NCBI RefSeq assembly: GCF_024294785.1
Contig: NZ_JANCLT010000016.1
Location: forward strand, 1 to 64,000
Reading direction: 5' to 3'
Origin: Ectobacillus ponti
GTDB lineage: Bacteria > Bacillota > Bacilli > Bacillales > Bacillaceae_G
DNA length: 64,000 nt
Shown here: positions 51,697 through 60,467 of the stretch, one piece after another
Numbering within the stretch: the first letter of the stretch is position 1
Layout of the letters: every line of letters begins with the position of its first letter
Notes under the pieces: generated by a model
The model's input: the letters and a program-made list of their open reading frames with translations, nothing else
Told to the model about the DNA's origin: nothing
Databases searched by the model: none
Position numbers and translations under genes: made by a program

Positions 51697-51888
51697 ATGG
51701 ACGTATCCTTTTGGACAAGTGTGAGCTCCAGCTGGCAGTCCGTGCAATGGAATGCCATGGAGGCTGCAGTGGATTTAGATGCAGTGCTCAGTGCTTTGGG
51801 GAGCGATATTGAACAGGTGCGTGAGAGCGAAGAAGAGTACGTAGTATCGGAACTGTCACTGGATGATGATTTTTGGGGAGGCCTTTAA
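51697..51888 (+). CDS. Small acidic protein of the helicase operon
   Basis: This 63-residue protein is acidic, with the C-terminus EEYVVSELSLDDDFWGGL. It starts immediately after the AddB-like stop, with AAGGAGGACAATTAA upstream, and ends immediately before the second helicase start, so it is a real member of the operon. Small acidic proteins in such positions can act as helicase partners or DNA mimics, but I recognise no family. Confidence 0.8.
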   Translation: MDVSFWTSVSSSWQSVQWNAMEAAVDLDAVLSALGSDIEQVRESEEEYVVSELSLDDDFWGGL

Positions 51889-53298
51889 ATGAAGAAAAAT
51901 GTTACGTATTCCGAGCAGCAGGCGGAAATTATTAAATACAGCGGTTCCCAGCTGCTCATCCGCGGCATCGCGGGAAGCGGCAAAACCTTGATTTTGCTGG
52001 AGAAAGCCCGTGATGTGGCGCAGAAAAACCCAAAGGAAACGGTAGCGGTGTTTTCCTATGGAAATCCGCTGACGGTTTCCGCCCAGAGGCAGCTGGAGGC
52101 ATATAACCTGCCGAACTTGACGGTAATTACATTCCATTCCTGGGCTATGAAAAACTACTTTAAGACTTTCAAGAAGAAGTTTTATTTGGAAAACCGCCCG
52201 CAAACCAAGCTTCAGGATGCTCTTAAAGAGATCGGCAGAGAGCATCCCGGGCACCGCTTTATAAAAAATAAGGACCTGGTTAGTTTTATTGAAGAGGAAA
52301 TCGGCTGGATCAAGGGCTCGGATTTGTGTGAATTCAGTGCGTACAACAAGGCGCCGCGAAAAGGCCGCGGCGGCAAGATCCGCCTTTCTGCCGAGGACCG
52401 CAAAGTGATGTTTAAGATTTTTGAAGCATACCAGAAGCAGATGGAGTACCGCATGGATTTTCATGACTTTGGTCTGAGCATGTCCCGTAATCTGAATAAA
52501 ATTCCGGATGAGTCTAAATTCGACCATGTCTTCATTGATGAAGCGCAGGATTTAACAAAAGTAAACCTGATGGTGCTGTGCCACATTGCCCGCAAATCAT
52601 GTATCGTCGGCGCTGATAAGGGACAGAAAATCTTTACCACTTCCTTCACTTGGGACGAGGTGGGATTAAGCATCCGCGGCGGCCGGACAAAGGTGCTTCG
52701 CAACTCCTACCGTTCCACGAAGCAAATTATGGAGCTGGCCTACAGCATCCAGGAGAAGGACGAAATCTCCAAGGATGAAGAATTTACCCGCCCGGATTTG
52801 CCTAAAAAAGAAGGCCCGAAGCCAAGAGTATTCTTTGCGAAGGGAGTGGAAGAGCAAAACAAGGCGGTGCTGGCAGCGGTTAAGCTGATTTGCCAGGAAG
52901 ACCTGCAAGCGGCAGTCGGCATCCTCTCGCGCAGTATAGAGTCAATGAAGCGGATGGAGAAACAGCTGAGCCTGGCGGGCATGCCATACCAGCTGATTAA
53001 ATCAGCATCTAAGACCGATGATCCGGACAAAATCGGCACGCACCATGATCCCGGCATCAAGTTGACCACGCTTCATACAGCCAAGGGATTGGAGTTCAAG
53101 TATGTCCTGATTGTGGACGTCGTGGATCCGCCGATGGAAGAGCGGCTGGGTGAGGATTTTGATTGGGATATGGAGCGCCGTCTGCTGTACGTGGGCATGT
53201 CGCGCGCGATGCAGGTGTTGCACCTGTTCACCTATGGTGACCGCCATCGGTTGGTGGATGAACTGGATAAGAAGCACTATGAAAAAACAAGTGTATAA
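51889..53298 (+). CDS. UvrD-like SF1 helicase
   Basis: This 469-residue protein has Walker A RGIAGSGKT at 25-33, Walker B VFIDEAQD near 213-220, motif IV LRNSYRSTKQI and motif VI LLYVGMSRAMQVLHL. It is shorter than UvrD and lacks its 2B domain, and is nearest to compact DUF2075/UvrD-like helicases. It follows the 63-residue gene without a gap. With the NERD-helicase and AddB-like protein it forms a possible DNA-processing or defence module. A terminator follows. Confidence 0.92.
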   Translation: MKKNVTYSEQQAEIIKYSGSQLLIRGIAGSGKTLILLEKARDVAQKNPKETVAVFSYGNPLTVSAQRQLEAYNLPNLTVITFHSWAMKNYFKTFKKKFYLENRPQTKLQDALKEIGREHPGHRFIKNKDLVSFIEEEIGWIKGSDLCEFSAYNKAPRKGRGGKIRLSAEDRKVMFKIFEAYQKQMEYRMDFHDFGLSMSRNLNKIPDESKFDHVFIDEAQDLTKVNLMVLCHIARKSCIVGADKGQKIFTTSFTWDEVGLSIRGGRTKVLRNSYRSTKQIMELAYSIQEKDEISKDEEFTRPDLPKKEGPKPRVFFAKGVEEQNKAVLAAVKLICQEDLQAAVGILSRSIESMKRMEKQLSLAGMPYQLIKSASKTDDPDKIGTHHDPGIKLTTLHTAKGLEFKYVLIVDVVDPPMEERLGEDFDWDMERRLLYVGMSRAMQVLHLFTYGDRHRLVDELDKKHYEKTSV

Positions 53299-53362
53299 CT
53301 GAAAAATAACTAGTTCCCGTTAGCAGGTTTCTCACATCCATGCAGTTGATTAAAGTTACTGA

Positions 53363-53420
53363 ACCATTACGCCAAAGAGGTTAGATTAGAAGCGAACTGA
53401 CCTCTTTGGTTCATAATGGT
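53363..53420. terminator. Terminator between the helicase operon and kinase gene
   Basis: CCAAAGAGGT pairs with ACCTCTTTGG, extended to 13 bp with TAG/CTG at the top of the stem. Outer CCATTA/TAATGG can also pair. It lies between two convergent genes and can serve both strands. Confidence 0.8.
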
Positions 53421-53556
53421 AATTTTCTGTGAACAGCAATTTGGCTTGGAATATCCCACAAGGAGCAGGAAGAGGTTAATCCAACTTTTAATAAGAATAG
53501 GAATTTCCAAGAAATGCATGATTTCGGGCTTGTCTTCATAGCACAGACTAGAGAAA

Positions 53557-54141
53557 TTAACGACTAAGGGAAGATTCTAGCTGTAGGGAATTCAGTTTAC
53601 CAAGAATTTGCTGAACAATTTCTTCAACAGTTGCAGCTCCTGTATCCAATGTAAGGAAATGGGTTGATTCTTCCTCAAGCAGTCGTATCATCCTTGCTTG
53701 TACTTGCTCCTGATAATCTATGTCCAACTCAAAGGAATGTGCCGAAGAGCGTTGTATTAATCGTTCATGCCTAATTACTCTATCAGCTCTTAGTAAAACT
53801 GTAAGGTCTGGCTTTAACAGATCAAGATGAGAAATAGAGGTATGTAATGACTGTTGCAAAGAAATTTCGTGATAGGCTTGGGTAGAAAATGAATAGCGAT
53901 CGCAGATGACATCGCTGTTTGACAAAAGTGTTTGGATTTCTCTGGCTGCCACTGCCAGTGTGGAGAGATAAAAATAGAAGTTCCCCCAAGCGTTATCCAT
54001 ATTACGAAAGACAGATCGAACTTCTTTAAACATAGCAGGTGGAGTTTGGTAGTAGACCGCTCCTAATTTTGCCGCCAACAAATGAGCAGTTGTACTCTTG
54101 CCGGTCCCATCTACACCTTCAATTACAATAAAATGTCCCAT
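53557..54141 (-). CDS. Thymidylate-kinase-like P-loop kinase
   Basis: This 194-residue protein has the P-loop EGVDGTGKST at the N-terminus, the DR-type segment ICDRYSFSTQAYHE and the LID region HERLIQRSSAHSFE. That is the thymidylate kinase layout (about 205 residues). It would phosphorylate a nucleoside monophosphate, or an analogue. ATG 54141 is chosen because the P-loop follows at once and GGGGAGG lies upstream, although at long spacing; ATG 54192 adds a basic leader. It is transcribed away from the radical SAM operon, which encodes a second such kinase. Confidence 0.85.
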   Translation of the reverse strand: MGHFIVIEGVDGTGKSTTAHLLAAKLGAVYYQTPPAMFKEVRSVFRNMDNAWGNFYFYLSTLAVAAREIQTLLSNSDVICDRYSFSTQAYHEISLQQSLHTSISHLDLLKPDLTVLLRADRVIRHERLIQRSSAHSFELDIDYQEQVQARMIRLLEEESTHFLTLDTGAATVEEIVQQILGKLNSLQLESSLSR

Positions 54142-54192
54142 TTGAATTCTTTTCCTCCCCGTAATTTTCAAATAATTTCTAAAATAATACAA

Positions 54193-54517
54193 TTGAGTAA
54201 ATTTATTATATATGAGTGTCTTATTAAACTACAATAAGTATTCCATATTATGTACAGGCAAGTTAGACAACAGGTAATAGAAGATGCACTAAATGTATAA
54301 GCATGCAGGACTTTATTAGTGTCAAGTTAGTTTTGAGACATACGAGTTTTCCTGTTTTTGCTGGTCTATAAAATCAGGAAATGCCCCTCTTGTACCCTAT
54401 AGCTCTTATACAGCTTATATGTCAACTGTTTCTTTTTGTAATGAAAGTGCAGAAAGGTTCCTGTATATAGATAAAAAGTTTGAAAAAGGTATAAAAGTAT
54501 ATAAATTGAAGAAAATG
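54193..54517. other. Gap between divergent kinase and radical SAM genes
   Basis: These 325 bases are AT-rich and hold no convincing frame. Both promoters of the divergent genes must lie here or just beyond. I see no clear riboswitch or palindrome of note, apart from an imperfect TTTCCTG/CAGGAAA pair near 54345-54380. Confidence 0.5.
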
Positions 54518-54547
54518 TTAACTTTTGTATGAAATTGGTGTTATAAT
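54518..54547 (+). promoter_or_regulatory. Sigma-A promoter with extended -10 for the radical SAM operon
   Basis: TGTTATAAT (54539-54547) is a perfect extended -10 element (TGnTATAAT). TTAACT (54518-54523) is a weak -35 with an 18-base spacer. It lies about 45 bases before the gene start. Confidence 0.75.
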
Positions 54548-54593
54548 ATTTCTGAACATAGGGGTATTAAGATGAATGGACAGGGGGGAATTC

Positions 54594-55541
54594 ATGTTAG
54601 CTCAAAGTCAGTATCTGCGCATATCAGTTAATAACACTTGCAATCTATCTTGCTTTTTTTGCCATAATGAAGGAGCTCCTATTACTGGTGAAAGCTTGTC
54701 GATAGATGCACTTGAGTTCGCATGCAGAATTGCAAAAAAGAAAGGGTTTACAAAGTTTAAGCTCACTGGTGGAGAACCAACAATTCGCAGAGATATCTGC
54801 CAATTGGTAGAGCGGTTAGCAGCTGTGGGACTAGAGGATTTCTCTATGATCACCAACGGTGCTCTCTTGGAGAGCTTGGCTGAGCCTTTAAAAAAGGCTG
54901 GTCTGCAGCGCATAAACGTTAGTTTACACACACTGGATCCTGAAAAATTTGATGCGATGCAAATTAAAAATAAGGTTAGCATGAACAGGATTCTGCGAGG
55001 CATAGATAAAGCAATTGAAGTGGGATTCCGTGATATGAAAATCAATTTTGTTTACACTGGTTCCGCAAGTGATGCGGACCTTATTGATCTGTTGGAGTAT
55101 ATTGCAGTCCGCAATTTGACACTCGTTGTTTTACCCGTTATCGCAGGAAGTGCAGATGATTCCCAAGCTAACATTACACTTGATGAGTTATACGCAAAGT
55201 TTGTAAACATGGGTATTCGCAGCGAAAGAACCATTCTAGACAACGAGGGGATTCAAAAGCGTCTCATTGTGTTGGATTCAGGGGCAACAATTTTGTTGCG
55301 CAAAGATGAACTCTCTTCCCGTAAGCCTTACACGTTTTGCGAGAGCTGTACTGTCAAAAAGCAGTGCAGGGAGGGGATTTTTCCATTAAGGCTTTCTGCA
55401 GCCGGGGAGTTAATTCCGTGTTTAGCAAGCATCAAAAATAGAATCTCAATAAGGGAAGCTTTGGAGAACCAAGATGAAGCGGCTGTTGTAGAAGCATTCC
55501 ATAACGTTCAAGGGTGGCGAGCTGCAGTTGCACAAGCATAA
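54594..55541 (+). CDS. MoaA-like radical SAM enzyme
   Basis: This 315-residue enzyme has the radical SAM motif CNLSCFFC (Cys 16, 20 and 23), the SAM-binding segment KLTGGEPTIRRD and a C-terminal second-cluster set CESCTVKKQC plus IPC, as in MoaA. The TGEGxG-like Gly-Gly tail of MoaA is missing. MoaA cyclises GTP; a nucleotide substrate is plausible here too because nucleotide-kinase-like proteins flank it. It is not a viperin by motif (CxxxCxxC with FCHNEG rather than FCF). ATG 54594 has AGGGGGG at five bases; ATG 54576 is less well placed. Confidence 0.92.
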   Translation: MLAQSQYLRISVNNTCNLSCFFCHNEGAPITGESLSIDALEFACRIAKKKGFTKFKLTGGEPTIRRDICQLVERLAAVGLEDFSMITNGALLESLAEPLKKAGLQRINVSLHTLDPEKFDAMQIKNKVSMNRILRGIDKAIEVGFRDMKINFVYTGSASDADLIDLLEYIAVRNLTLVVLPVIAGSADDSQANITLDELYAKFVNMGIRSERTILDNEGIQKRLIVLDSGATILLRKDELSSRKPYTFCESCTVKKQCREGIFPLRLSAAGELIPCLASIKNRISIREALENQDEAAVVEAFHNVQGWRAAVAQA

Positions 55542-56175
55542 TGGAAAAAGTACATATATTTGTTTGGAAGGGCTCAAGGGTGCTGGAAAGACAACAATTT
55601 TTAAATATCTTCTTGAAAAGTTTGAAGAGCATGGAATTGAGTTTTCAACAGTGTCTCCGACAAAGCCGGCATACTCCGGTCATTTCATTGAGAAGGTGTT
55701 TCAATATTTTCCAACCCTTAAAAATAATCGGATTGCGCGTGTGTTTCTATACGCCCACCGTTCCAACTTTGCAGCGAGGTCTGCCGCATGGGACAAAAAG
55801 CTTGTGTTGGGGGATCGCAGTGTTGTTACCAGCTATGCAACAAAATGGTCAGCTTCATCATGGCGTACGTGGTTCCATATTTGGGTCATTAACCATCTTG
55901 AAAACAAAATTAAGGCTCCTGATTATATTATTTACATAGATGTACCGCAAGAAGTGCGACGTGAGAGAATTGACCAACGGGACAAAGAAAGAGATATGGA
56001 TGAGAGCGAGGATCGAGCCCGCCAAATGGAAGAGGCCTACTTCCATATGATGAATGGAAGCGGAATTTCGCGCATTCAACATGTGCAATGGCTGAAGGTT
56101 TCTGGAGAGGGTAAACGTGAGCAGGTCTGTGAAGAAGTGTTCCAGCTTATTTGGGACAGGTGTCAGCAACAATGA
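55528..56175 (+). CDS. Thymidylate-kinase-like P-loop kinase (second)
   Basis: This 215-residue protein has the P-loop GLKGAGKTT, a DRS-type segment VLGDRSVVTSYATKW and a LID helix RERIDQRDKERDMDES. It is a thymidylate-kinase-like protein, different in sequence from the one encoded on the other strand. It starts at TTG 55528, inside the last codons of the radical SAM gene, so they are translationally coupled. That coupling suggests that the two proteins act on the same small molecule. The nucleotide substrate cannot be read. Confidence 0.85.
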   Translation: MHKHNGKSTYICLEGLKGAGKTTIFKYLLEKFEEHGIEFSTVSPTKPAYSGHFIEKVFQYFPTLKNNRIARVFLYAHRSNFAARSAAWDKKLVLGDRSVVTSYATKWSASSWRTWFHIWVINHLENKIKAPDYIIYIDVPQEVRRERIDQRDKERDMDESEDRARQMEEAYFHMMNGSGISRIQHVQWLKVSGEGKREQVCEEVFQLIWDRCQQQ

Positions 56176-56196
56176 AAAGAGGATAGGAGGATTTCC

Positions 56197-56703
56197 ATGG
56201 AGGTAAAGGTTACACCAACAGGAGTAAGGCTGATTCAACAAAACATTGAAAGCTTAAAGAGTGACTTAAAGTATATTCGGGAAGAAAAAAACATTGCCTA
56301 CACCCTTTGTGGGGATACATGGCATGATAACCCCCATTTTAATAAACTTGAGCAGGATGAAAAGCTTCTGAATAAACGTATTCAGGAAGTTGAGAAAATT
56401 TTGGCATCAGCTGTACAGGTAGAATTGGACAAGCGTGATACTGAAACTGTTCAATTGGGCTCTATTGTAAGATGTTTTTGCGAGTACCCGGATTTTGAGG
56501 AGGAAGAAATCTACGAAATTGTGGGATACGGGGAGTCCAATTTGGAGGAAAACAAACTCTTCTATGATTCTCCTGTCGCAAAAAATCTAATTGGGCTATC
56601 AGTCGGCCAAGAGGCATCATTTGAAACACCGGGTGGGAGAACTGTTTACCGCATTATTGAAATGTATAGCGACTGGGAGGAAGCTAAGAGTAAACAAGTG
56701 TAA
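56197..56703 (+). CDS. GreA/GreB-like protein
   Basis: This 168-residue protein has the GreA layout. An N-terminal antiparallel coiled coil (about 10-75) has an acidic tip region GDTWHDNPHFNKLEQDE, and an FKBP-like C-terminal domain has EIYEIVGYGESNLEENKLFY followed by GLSVGQEASFETPGG. GreA factors bind RNA polymerase's secondary channel and stimulate transcript cleavage. Here it is encoded downstream of a nucleotide-kinase-like gene, so it may be a modified-nucleotide-related paralogue rather than housekeeping GreA. AGGAGGATTT precedes ATG 56197. Confidence 0.88.
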   Translation: MEVKVTPTGVRLIQQNIESLKSDLKYIREEKNIAYTLCGDTWHDNPHFNKLEQDEKLLNKRIQEVEKILASAVQVELDKRDTETVQLGSIVRCFCEYPDFEEEEIYEIVGYGESNLEENKLFYDSPVAKNLIGLSVGQEASFETPGGRTVYRIIEMYSDWEEAKSKQV

Positions 56704-56754
56704 TTCTTGAACCACATAGGCAAAACCAATGAACTTCTTTAGGAGGATTGACAG

Positions 56755-57312
56755 ATGCCTAAGCTTTTCTTCATTTGTGGACCACATTGCAGTGGGAAGA
56801 CCTCAATTCTGAAAGCGCTGCATCAGCGCGGGGATATCAGCATGAGAGGATCTGAAATTGGCAAAGATCTATATTATGCCAGGAAATTTCAAACAGCTGC
56901 ACAAGGGCATACCTTTGAAATGGAAGTTGCAAACTGCGAACTGCGGCGGGATATAGCTTATGTGAGTACAGAAGGAGTTGTCGGGGTGGAGACATGGCAT
57001 CCAGGCAATATTGCCTATGCTGCTGTTCGAAACCCAGATTCGGTTTCCCAACTGGTAGAAGTAGCGAGGAAATCTCCCTTCTTACAACAAGCCCAAGGTA
57101 TCTGGCTTAGAATTCCAAAAGGCATTATTGAGGAGCGGACGCAAACTTTCAAGGATGATAGAGAGTGGGCAGGTGACTTCTATAGTAGAATTGATGCTGC
57201 ATTAGAGGGAGTTCTGGAAAGTTTGGGGATGCTGTCCCGGACAGTTTGCATTGATACAAGTAAACCTCTGAATGAAGTCCTTGAAGAGGTGAGCAAACTT
57301 ATTAAAGCTTAG
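56755..57312 (+). CDS. P-loop kinase of unknown substrate
   Basis: This 185-residue protein has a P-loop ICGPHCSGKTS at residues 7-17 and the general size of nucleotide-kinase-like proteins. The LID arginines of adenylate or thymidylate kinases are not clear, so the substrate is unknown. TTAGGAGGATTG precedes ATG 56755. It is the last gene of the radical SAM/kinase/GreA operon and ends before a strong terminator. It may be a third kinase acting on the same product. Confidence 0.8.
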   Translation: MPKLFFICGPHCSGKTSILKALHQRGDISMRGSEIGKDLYYARKFQTAAQGHTFEMEVANCELRRDIAYVSTEGVVGVETWHPGNIAYAAVRNPDSVSQLVEVARKSPFLQQAQGIWLRIPKGIIEERTQTFKDDREWAGDFYSRIDAALEGVLESLGMLSRTVCIDTSKPLNEVLEEVSKLIKA

Positions 57313-57373
57313 CACCCTATTAAGAAGTTTAGAATTAGTAATGTAATTTTGGATTTTAAAAGGTTCTCTCCTG

Positions 57374-57423
57374 AACTGCACTCAAATCATTAGAAACAGC
57401 TAATGACCGGAGTGCAGTTTTTT
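57374..57423 (+). terminator. Terminator of the radical SAM operon
   Basis: AACTGCACTC pairs with GAGTGCAGTT (10 bp), with an inner CATTAG/CTAATG stem, and is followed by TTTT. It is a strong two-part intrinsic terminator. Confidence 0.93.
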
Positions 57424-57917
57424 AAAATATATTGCATAAAAACAGGGAAGGTTTTAATTATTTGGGTAAAAGGGATTTCAAGCATAGTGCTTTGGTATAG
57501 AAAGGAGCAATCTGACGATTCGTAGTGTTTAAGTAACGACCATTCGAGGCAAGTTACAGATTATATTTGTTGTTCAATTGAATTAGTATAGTTTGAATTG
57601 GAACAGTGCTCCTCTTTTTTCAAAAACGGGGCTGGCTTCCCGAAGTCGAAAGTTTTAGATTGGATGAAGATTTGGATGAAGCTCTATTCAACAGAGCTAT
57701 CTACAAAAATTGTAGTGTCATAAATAATAGTTGTTTAATTTTGTGGGTTACATACAAAAAACTAGAAGAAGTTGTATAGCTAAATAATTCAAATAGAGCA
57801 GCTCTTTGATATAATTATAATATATTTGGATAAAAGGTTTTAAGGAAATCTTGGAGAAAGACGTTGTATGGATTAGCCGTGCCTGGCAAACTAGACTGAA
57901 GCAGATGGGTGAAATGA
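57424..57917. other. Gap upstream of the dynamin operon
   Basis: These 494 bases are AT-rich. I see no RNA gene. A short frame from TTG 57851 to the stop at 57937 overlaps the first dynamin start, but it is not supported by a good ribosome site. AT-rich -10-like sequences (ATAATTATAATATAT, near 57813-57827) precede the GTPase gene. Confidence 0.5.
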
Positions 57918-60467
57918 ATGAAAACGTTTCAAAATGAAAAAGAAGCGGCAAAAAAAATCATTGATATATTCTCTAAGAAAGAAACTGTAAGCAGGCATTT
58001 TTCAAGTGATATCGGTTGGTTAGAGGAGCGAATATCATTATGGAACAAGAACTATATTCGGGTTGGATTGGTAGGTGTTACAAGCAGCGGTAAGTCGACA
58101 TTGTTAAATGCGCTTCTGGGAGAGGATATCCTTCCGACAGCTGTACGTCCAAGTTCGGGTACTCTAATCACTTGCTCAAAGGGAGCAAGGACAGAGGCCA
58201 CTGTCTATTTTGAAGATGGAACGAGCATCTCGGTTCCCAAGAGACAACTGCGCAGTCAGTTGGAGAAGTATGGAGATGAGAGTTTTAACGAGCATAATAA
58301 ATATAAGGTGAGGATTATTGATGTAAAATCGCCAAATTTCTTGCTGCCGGAAACCATTCAAATTATTGACAGCCCGGGCTTGGATGCGCATGGACTGGAG
58401 CGGCACGAGCAAATTACCATGGAACTGCTGCTGCCGACAGTAGACCTTTGTATGTATGTTGTCACGCTGAAGGCTAACTCAGATCTCATTACCCATAATA
58501 TACTGCAGACAATTTATGAGCACCAGAAGCCGCTCATTATTGTACAGAATATGCTGGATTCAGTGGAAGCAAAGACAGGAAAGCATGGTGTTATTCTGAA
58601 GGCAAAGAAAGAAGTGGCACTGGAGCACCAAAAGCGAGTTGAAAATATCCTGCATAAGGTGAGTCCACGGCTTGTGAATTTTGTGGAAATTGTCCAAATA
58701 TCTGCTAAGGCTGCTGTTGATGGCCGCCGGGAAACGAATGCACAGAAGCTGGAGAACTCGCGCGTTCCAGAACTGGTGAACAGGGTGAAGAAGCATACAA
58801 ATTCTCTTCATCCGAAGCTATATGCGGACAGAATCATGCAAATTCATCGGCATCTGTTGGGTTTAAGAGAAAAAGAAGAAAGGTTTTTGGGGGATGCCGT
58901 CTTATATGAGCAGGCAGTTCAGGAAGAAAAACAGGAGTTAGAGAAACTGAAACGGCAAGAAGGAGTGGTCCGCAACAAGGTACAGCAGAAGAAGGAATTG
59001 CTTACGGCACAGGTCACTTCCTTAGAGACTTTAACGAAAAATGCCGTAACACGTATTCGGAAGCTAGACCGTAAGAATCTGGACGAATGCAAGCAAATTT
59101 TAGATGGAGTAAAAAATCAGGCAGTCGGCATTGAGACGAAATTCATCCAAGGTGTTCGGAGCTTGGATAAGGAAGTACAGACATTGCTGTCAACCTTGAA
59201 TCTTCAGACAAAAGATTACGAGAATGATGTTCTTCCTGCAAAAATGGGTACTGACAAGCATTTCTCTGTAAAAAGGAAGATAGAAAAGGAACCTTATCGC
59301 GCTGAGAAGAGTGGGGTTGGAAGCGGTGTGGCAAGGTTGTTTGGAAGTCTGTTCGATAAAGATTGGGGGTACGAAACACGGTACAGGGAATATGAGGTTG
59401 TAGATTTAGAAGCTATTTCTAAAGAACTCGCAGCTTACCGGGAGAAGTTCTCTAAACAAATTGCTGGCTATCTTGAGCAATGGCAAAGAAGAGCAGAGGC
59501 ATTTCTGCAGCGGGCAAGCGCGGAAATTCGGCGCAAGACAGATTCTCTTCATACTAAGTCCAAAAGCGCTTTAAAGAAAGATGAGGCAGTAGAAGTTTTA
59601 TTTCAGTTGCAAAACATAATGGACGCACTGGAGAAGGAAGGGACAAAGCTCAGAAAGGCAAGACTTAATAATGCTAAGGTTACGGCTGTGGATGAAAAAT
59701 CTTCTGTAGCCAAGCTATCAATCTCTGAGGGAGTCGTAGGTTTGTATCAGCTCAGTCACCAACTGATGAGTATTCCTTTTCGGACATGCTGGTCTGCTGT
59801 ACAAGAACGAAACCAGCAAAAGCATAAAGGTTTGAAGCGGTCAATTGTTTGGGGGTGGGACAGTGCTTCACTCATCCAATTTTTGCAGCGATACCCCGGG
59901 ATACAAATGCAGGATCAGGAGGAGGAGCAGTTTACCCACACCGGGCTGTTTATCAGCCGTAAAAAGGAAGAAATAGTAGTGGTAAATGAAGCAAAGCTGC
60001 AGCCGGACAGCATGAGTGGTCTGCTTAAGCTGGCAAAACAAGGACAATATAATATATACATTCTTTTCAATGTCATTCAGATTGGGGCAGCGGAAAAGGC
60101 ATTCCAAAACAGTAAGCTGTTACAGCTGCCCTATACCCGTCAGCAGCCAATTAATAGTGTGTTGCAGTCTTTTACAGAGCTTAAAAACGCGGACAGGGTA
60201 CAGGAAGGGCTGCAGATTTTATTTGAGAAGCTAGAGCAGTGGGATATACTGCAGAGCGGTGAACTGCTGCTAAACGATCGGAATCCGCTGTATTCTATGA
60301 TCAGCTTGGATCTTACCAAGCCAAAAACAATTTTGGCTGATGCCCAAGAGGTGCTGCGCCGGGCAAGGGAGGACTATCAATACCTGTTGGCAAACCCAGG
60401 GGAAGAGCAACATTTGCGCAATTTTGTAAAAGGACTAATTGATGCCAGGGGAGGATTAAAGAAATGA
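57918..60467 (+). CDS. Dynamin-like large GTPase (first)
   Basis: This 849-residue protein has dynamin-family GTPase motifs: G1 GVTSSGKST (53-61), a G2-like threonine in PSSGTLITC, G3 DSPG (151-154) and G4 QNMLD (210-214). A long helical/coiled-coil stalk covers about 300-620. The C-terminal 230 residues are a separate region beginning near VWGWDSASLIQFLQRYPGIQ, of unknown family. Dynamin-like proteins bind membranes and can act in phage defence or envelope stress. ATG 57918 follows GGGTGA. It overlaps the coiled-coil gene by four bases. Confidence 0.92.
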   Translation: MKTFQNEKEAAKKIIDIFSKKETVSRHFSSDIGWLEERISLWNKNYIRVGLVGVTSSGKSTLLNALLGEDILPTAVRPSSGTLITCSKGARTEATVYFEDGTSISVPKRQLRSQLEKYGDESFNEHNKYKVRIIDVKSPNFLLPETIQIIDSPGLDAHGLERHEQITMELLLPTVDLCMYVVTLKANSDLITHNILQTIYEHQKPLIIVQNMLDSVEAKTGKHGVILKAKKEVALEHQKRVENILHKVSPRLVNFVEIVQISAKAAVDGRRETNAQKLENSRVPELVNRVKKHTNSLHPKLYADRIMQIHRHLLGLREKEERFLGDAVLYEQAVQEEKQELEKLKRQEGVVRNKVQQKKELLTAQVTSLETLTKNAVTRIRKLDRKNLDECKQILDGVKNQAVGIETKFIQGVRSLDKEVQTLLSTLNLQTKDYENDVLPAKMGTDKHFSVKRKIEKEPYRAEKSGVGSGVARLFGSLFDKDWGYETRYREYEVVDLEAISKELAAYREKFSKQIAGYLEQWQRRAEAFLQRASAEIRRKTDSLHTKSKSALKKDEAVEVLFQLQNIMDALEKEGTKLRKARLNNAKVTAVDEKSSVAKLSISEGVVGLYQLSHQLMSIPFRTCWSAVQERNQQKHKGLKRSIVWGWDSASLIQFLQRYPGIQMQDQEEEQFTHTGLFISRKKEEIVVVNEAKLQPDSMSGLLKLAKQGQYNIYILFNVIQIGAAEKAFQNSKLLQLPYTRQQPINSVLQSFTELKNADRVQEGLQILFEKLEQWDILQSGELLLNDRNPLYSMISLDLTKPKTILADAQEVLRRAREDYQYLLANPGEEQHLRNFVKGLIDARGGLKK

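Noticed and set aside
54594-55541. Prokaryotic viperin
   Set aside because: The cluster motif context is FFCHNEG with MoaA-type C-terminal cysteines, not the viperin CNYxCxFCF pattern.
57851-57937. 28-residue frame from TTG overlapping the first dynamin gene
   Set aside because: The ribosome site is weak and the frame overlaps the GTPase start. No family is seen.
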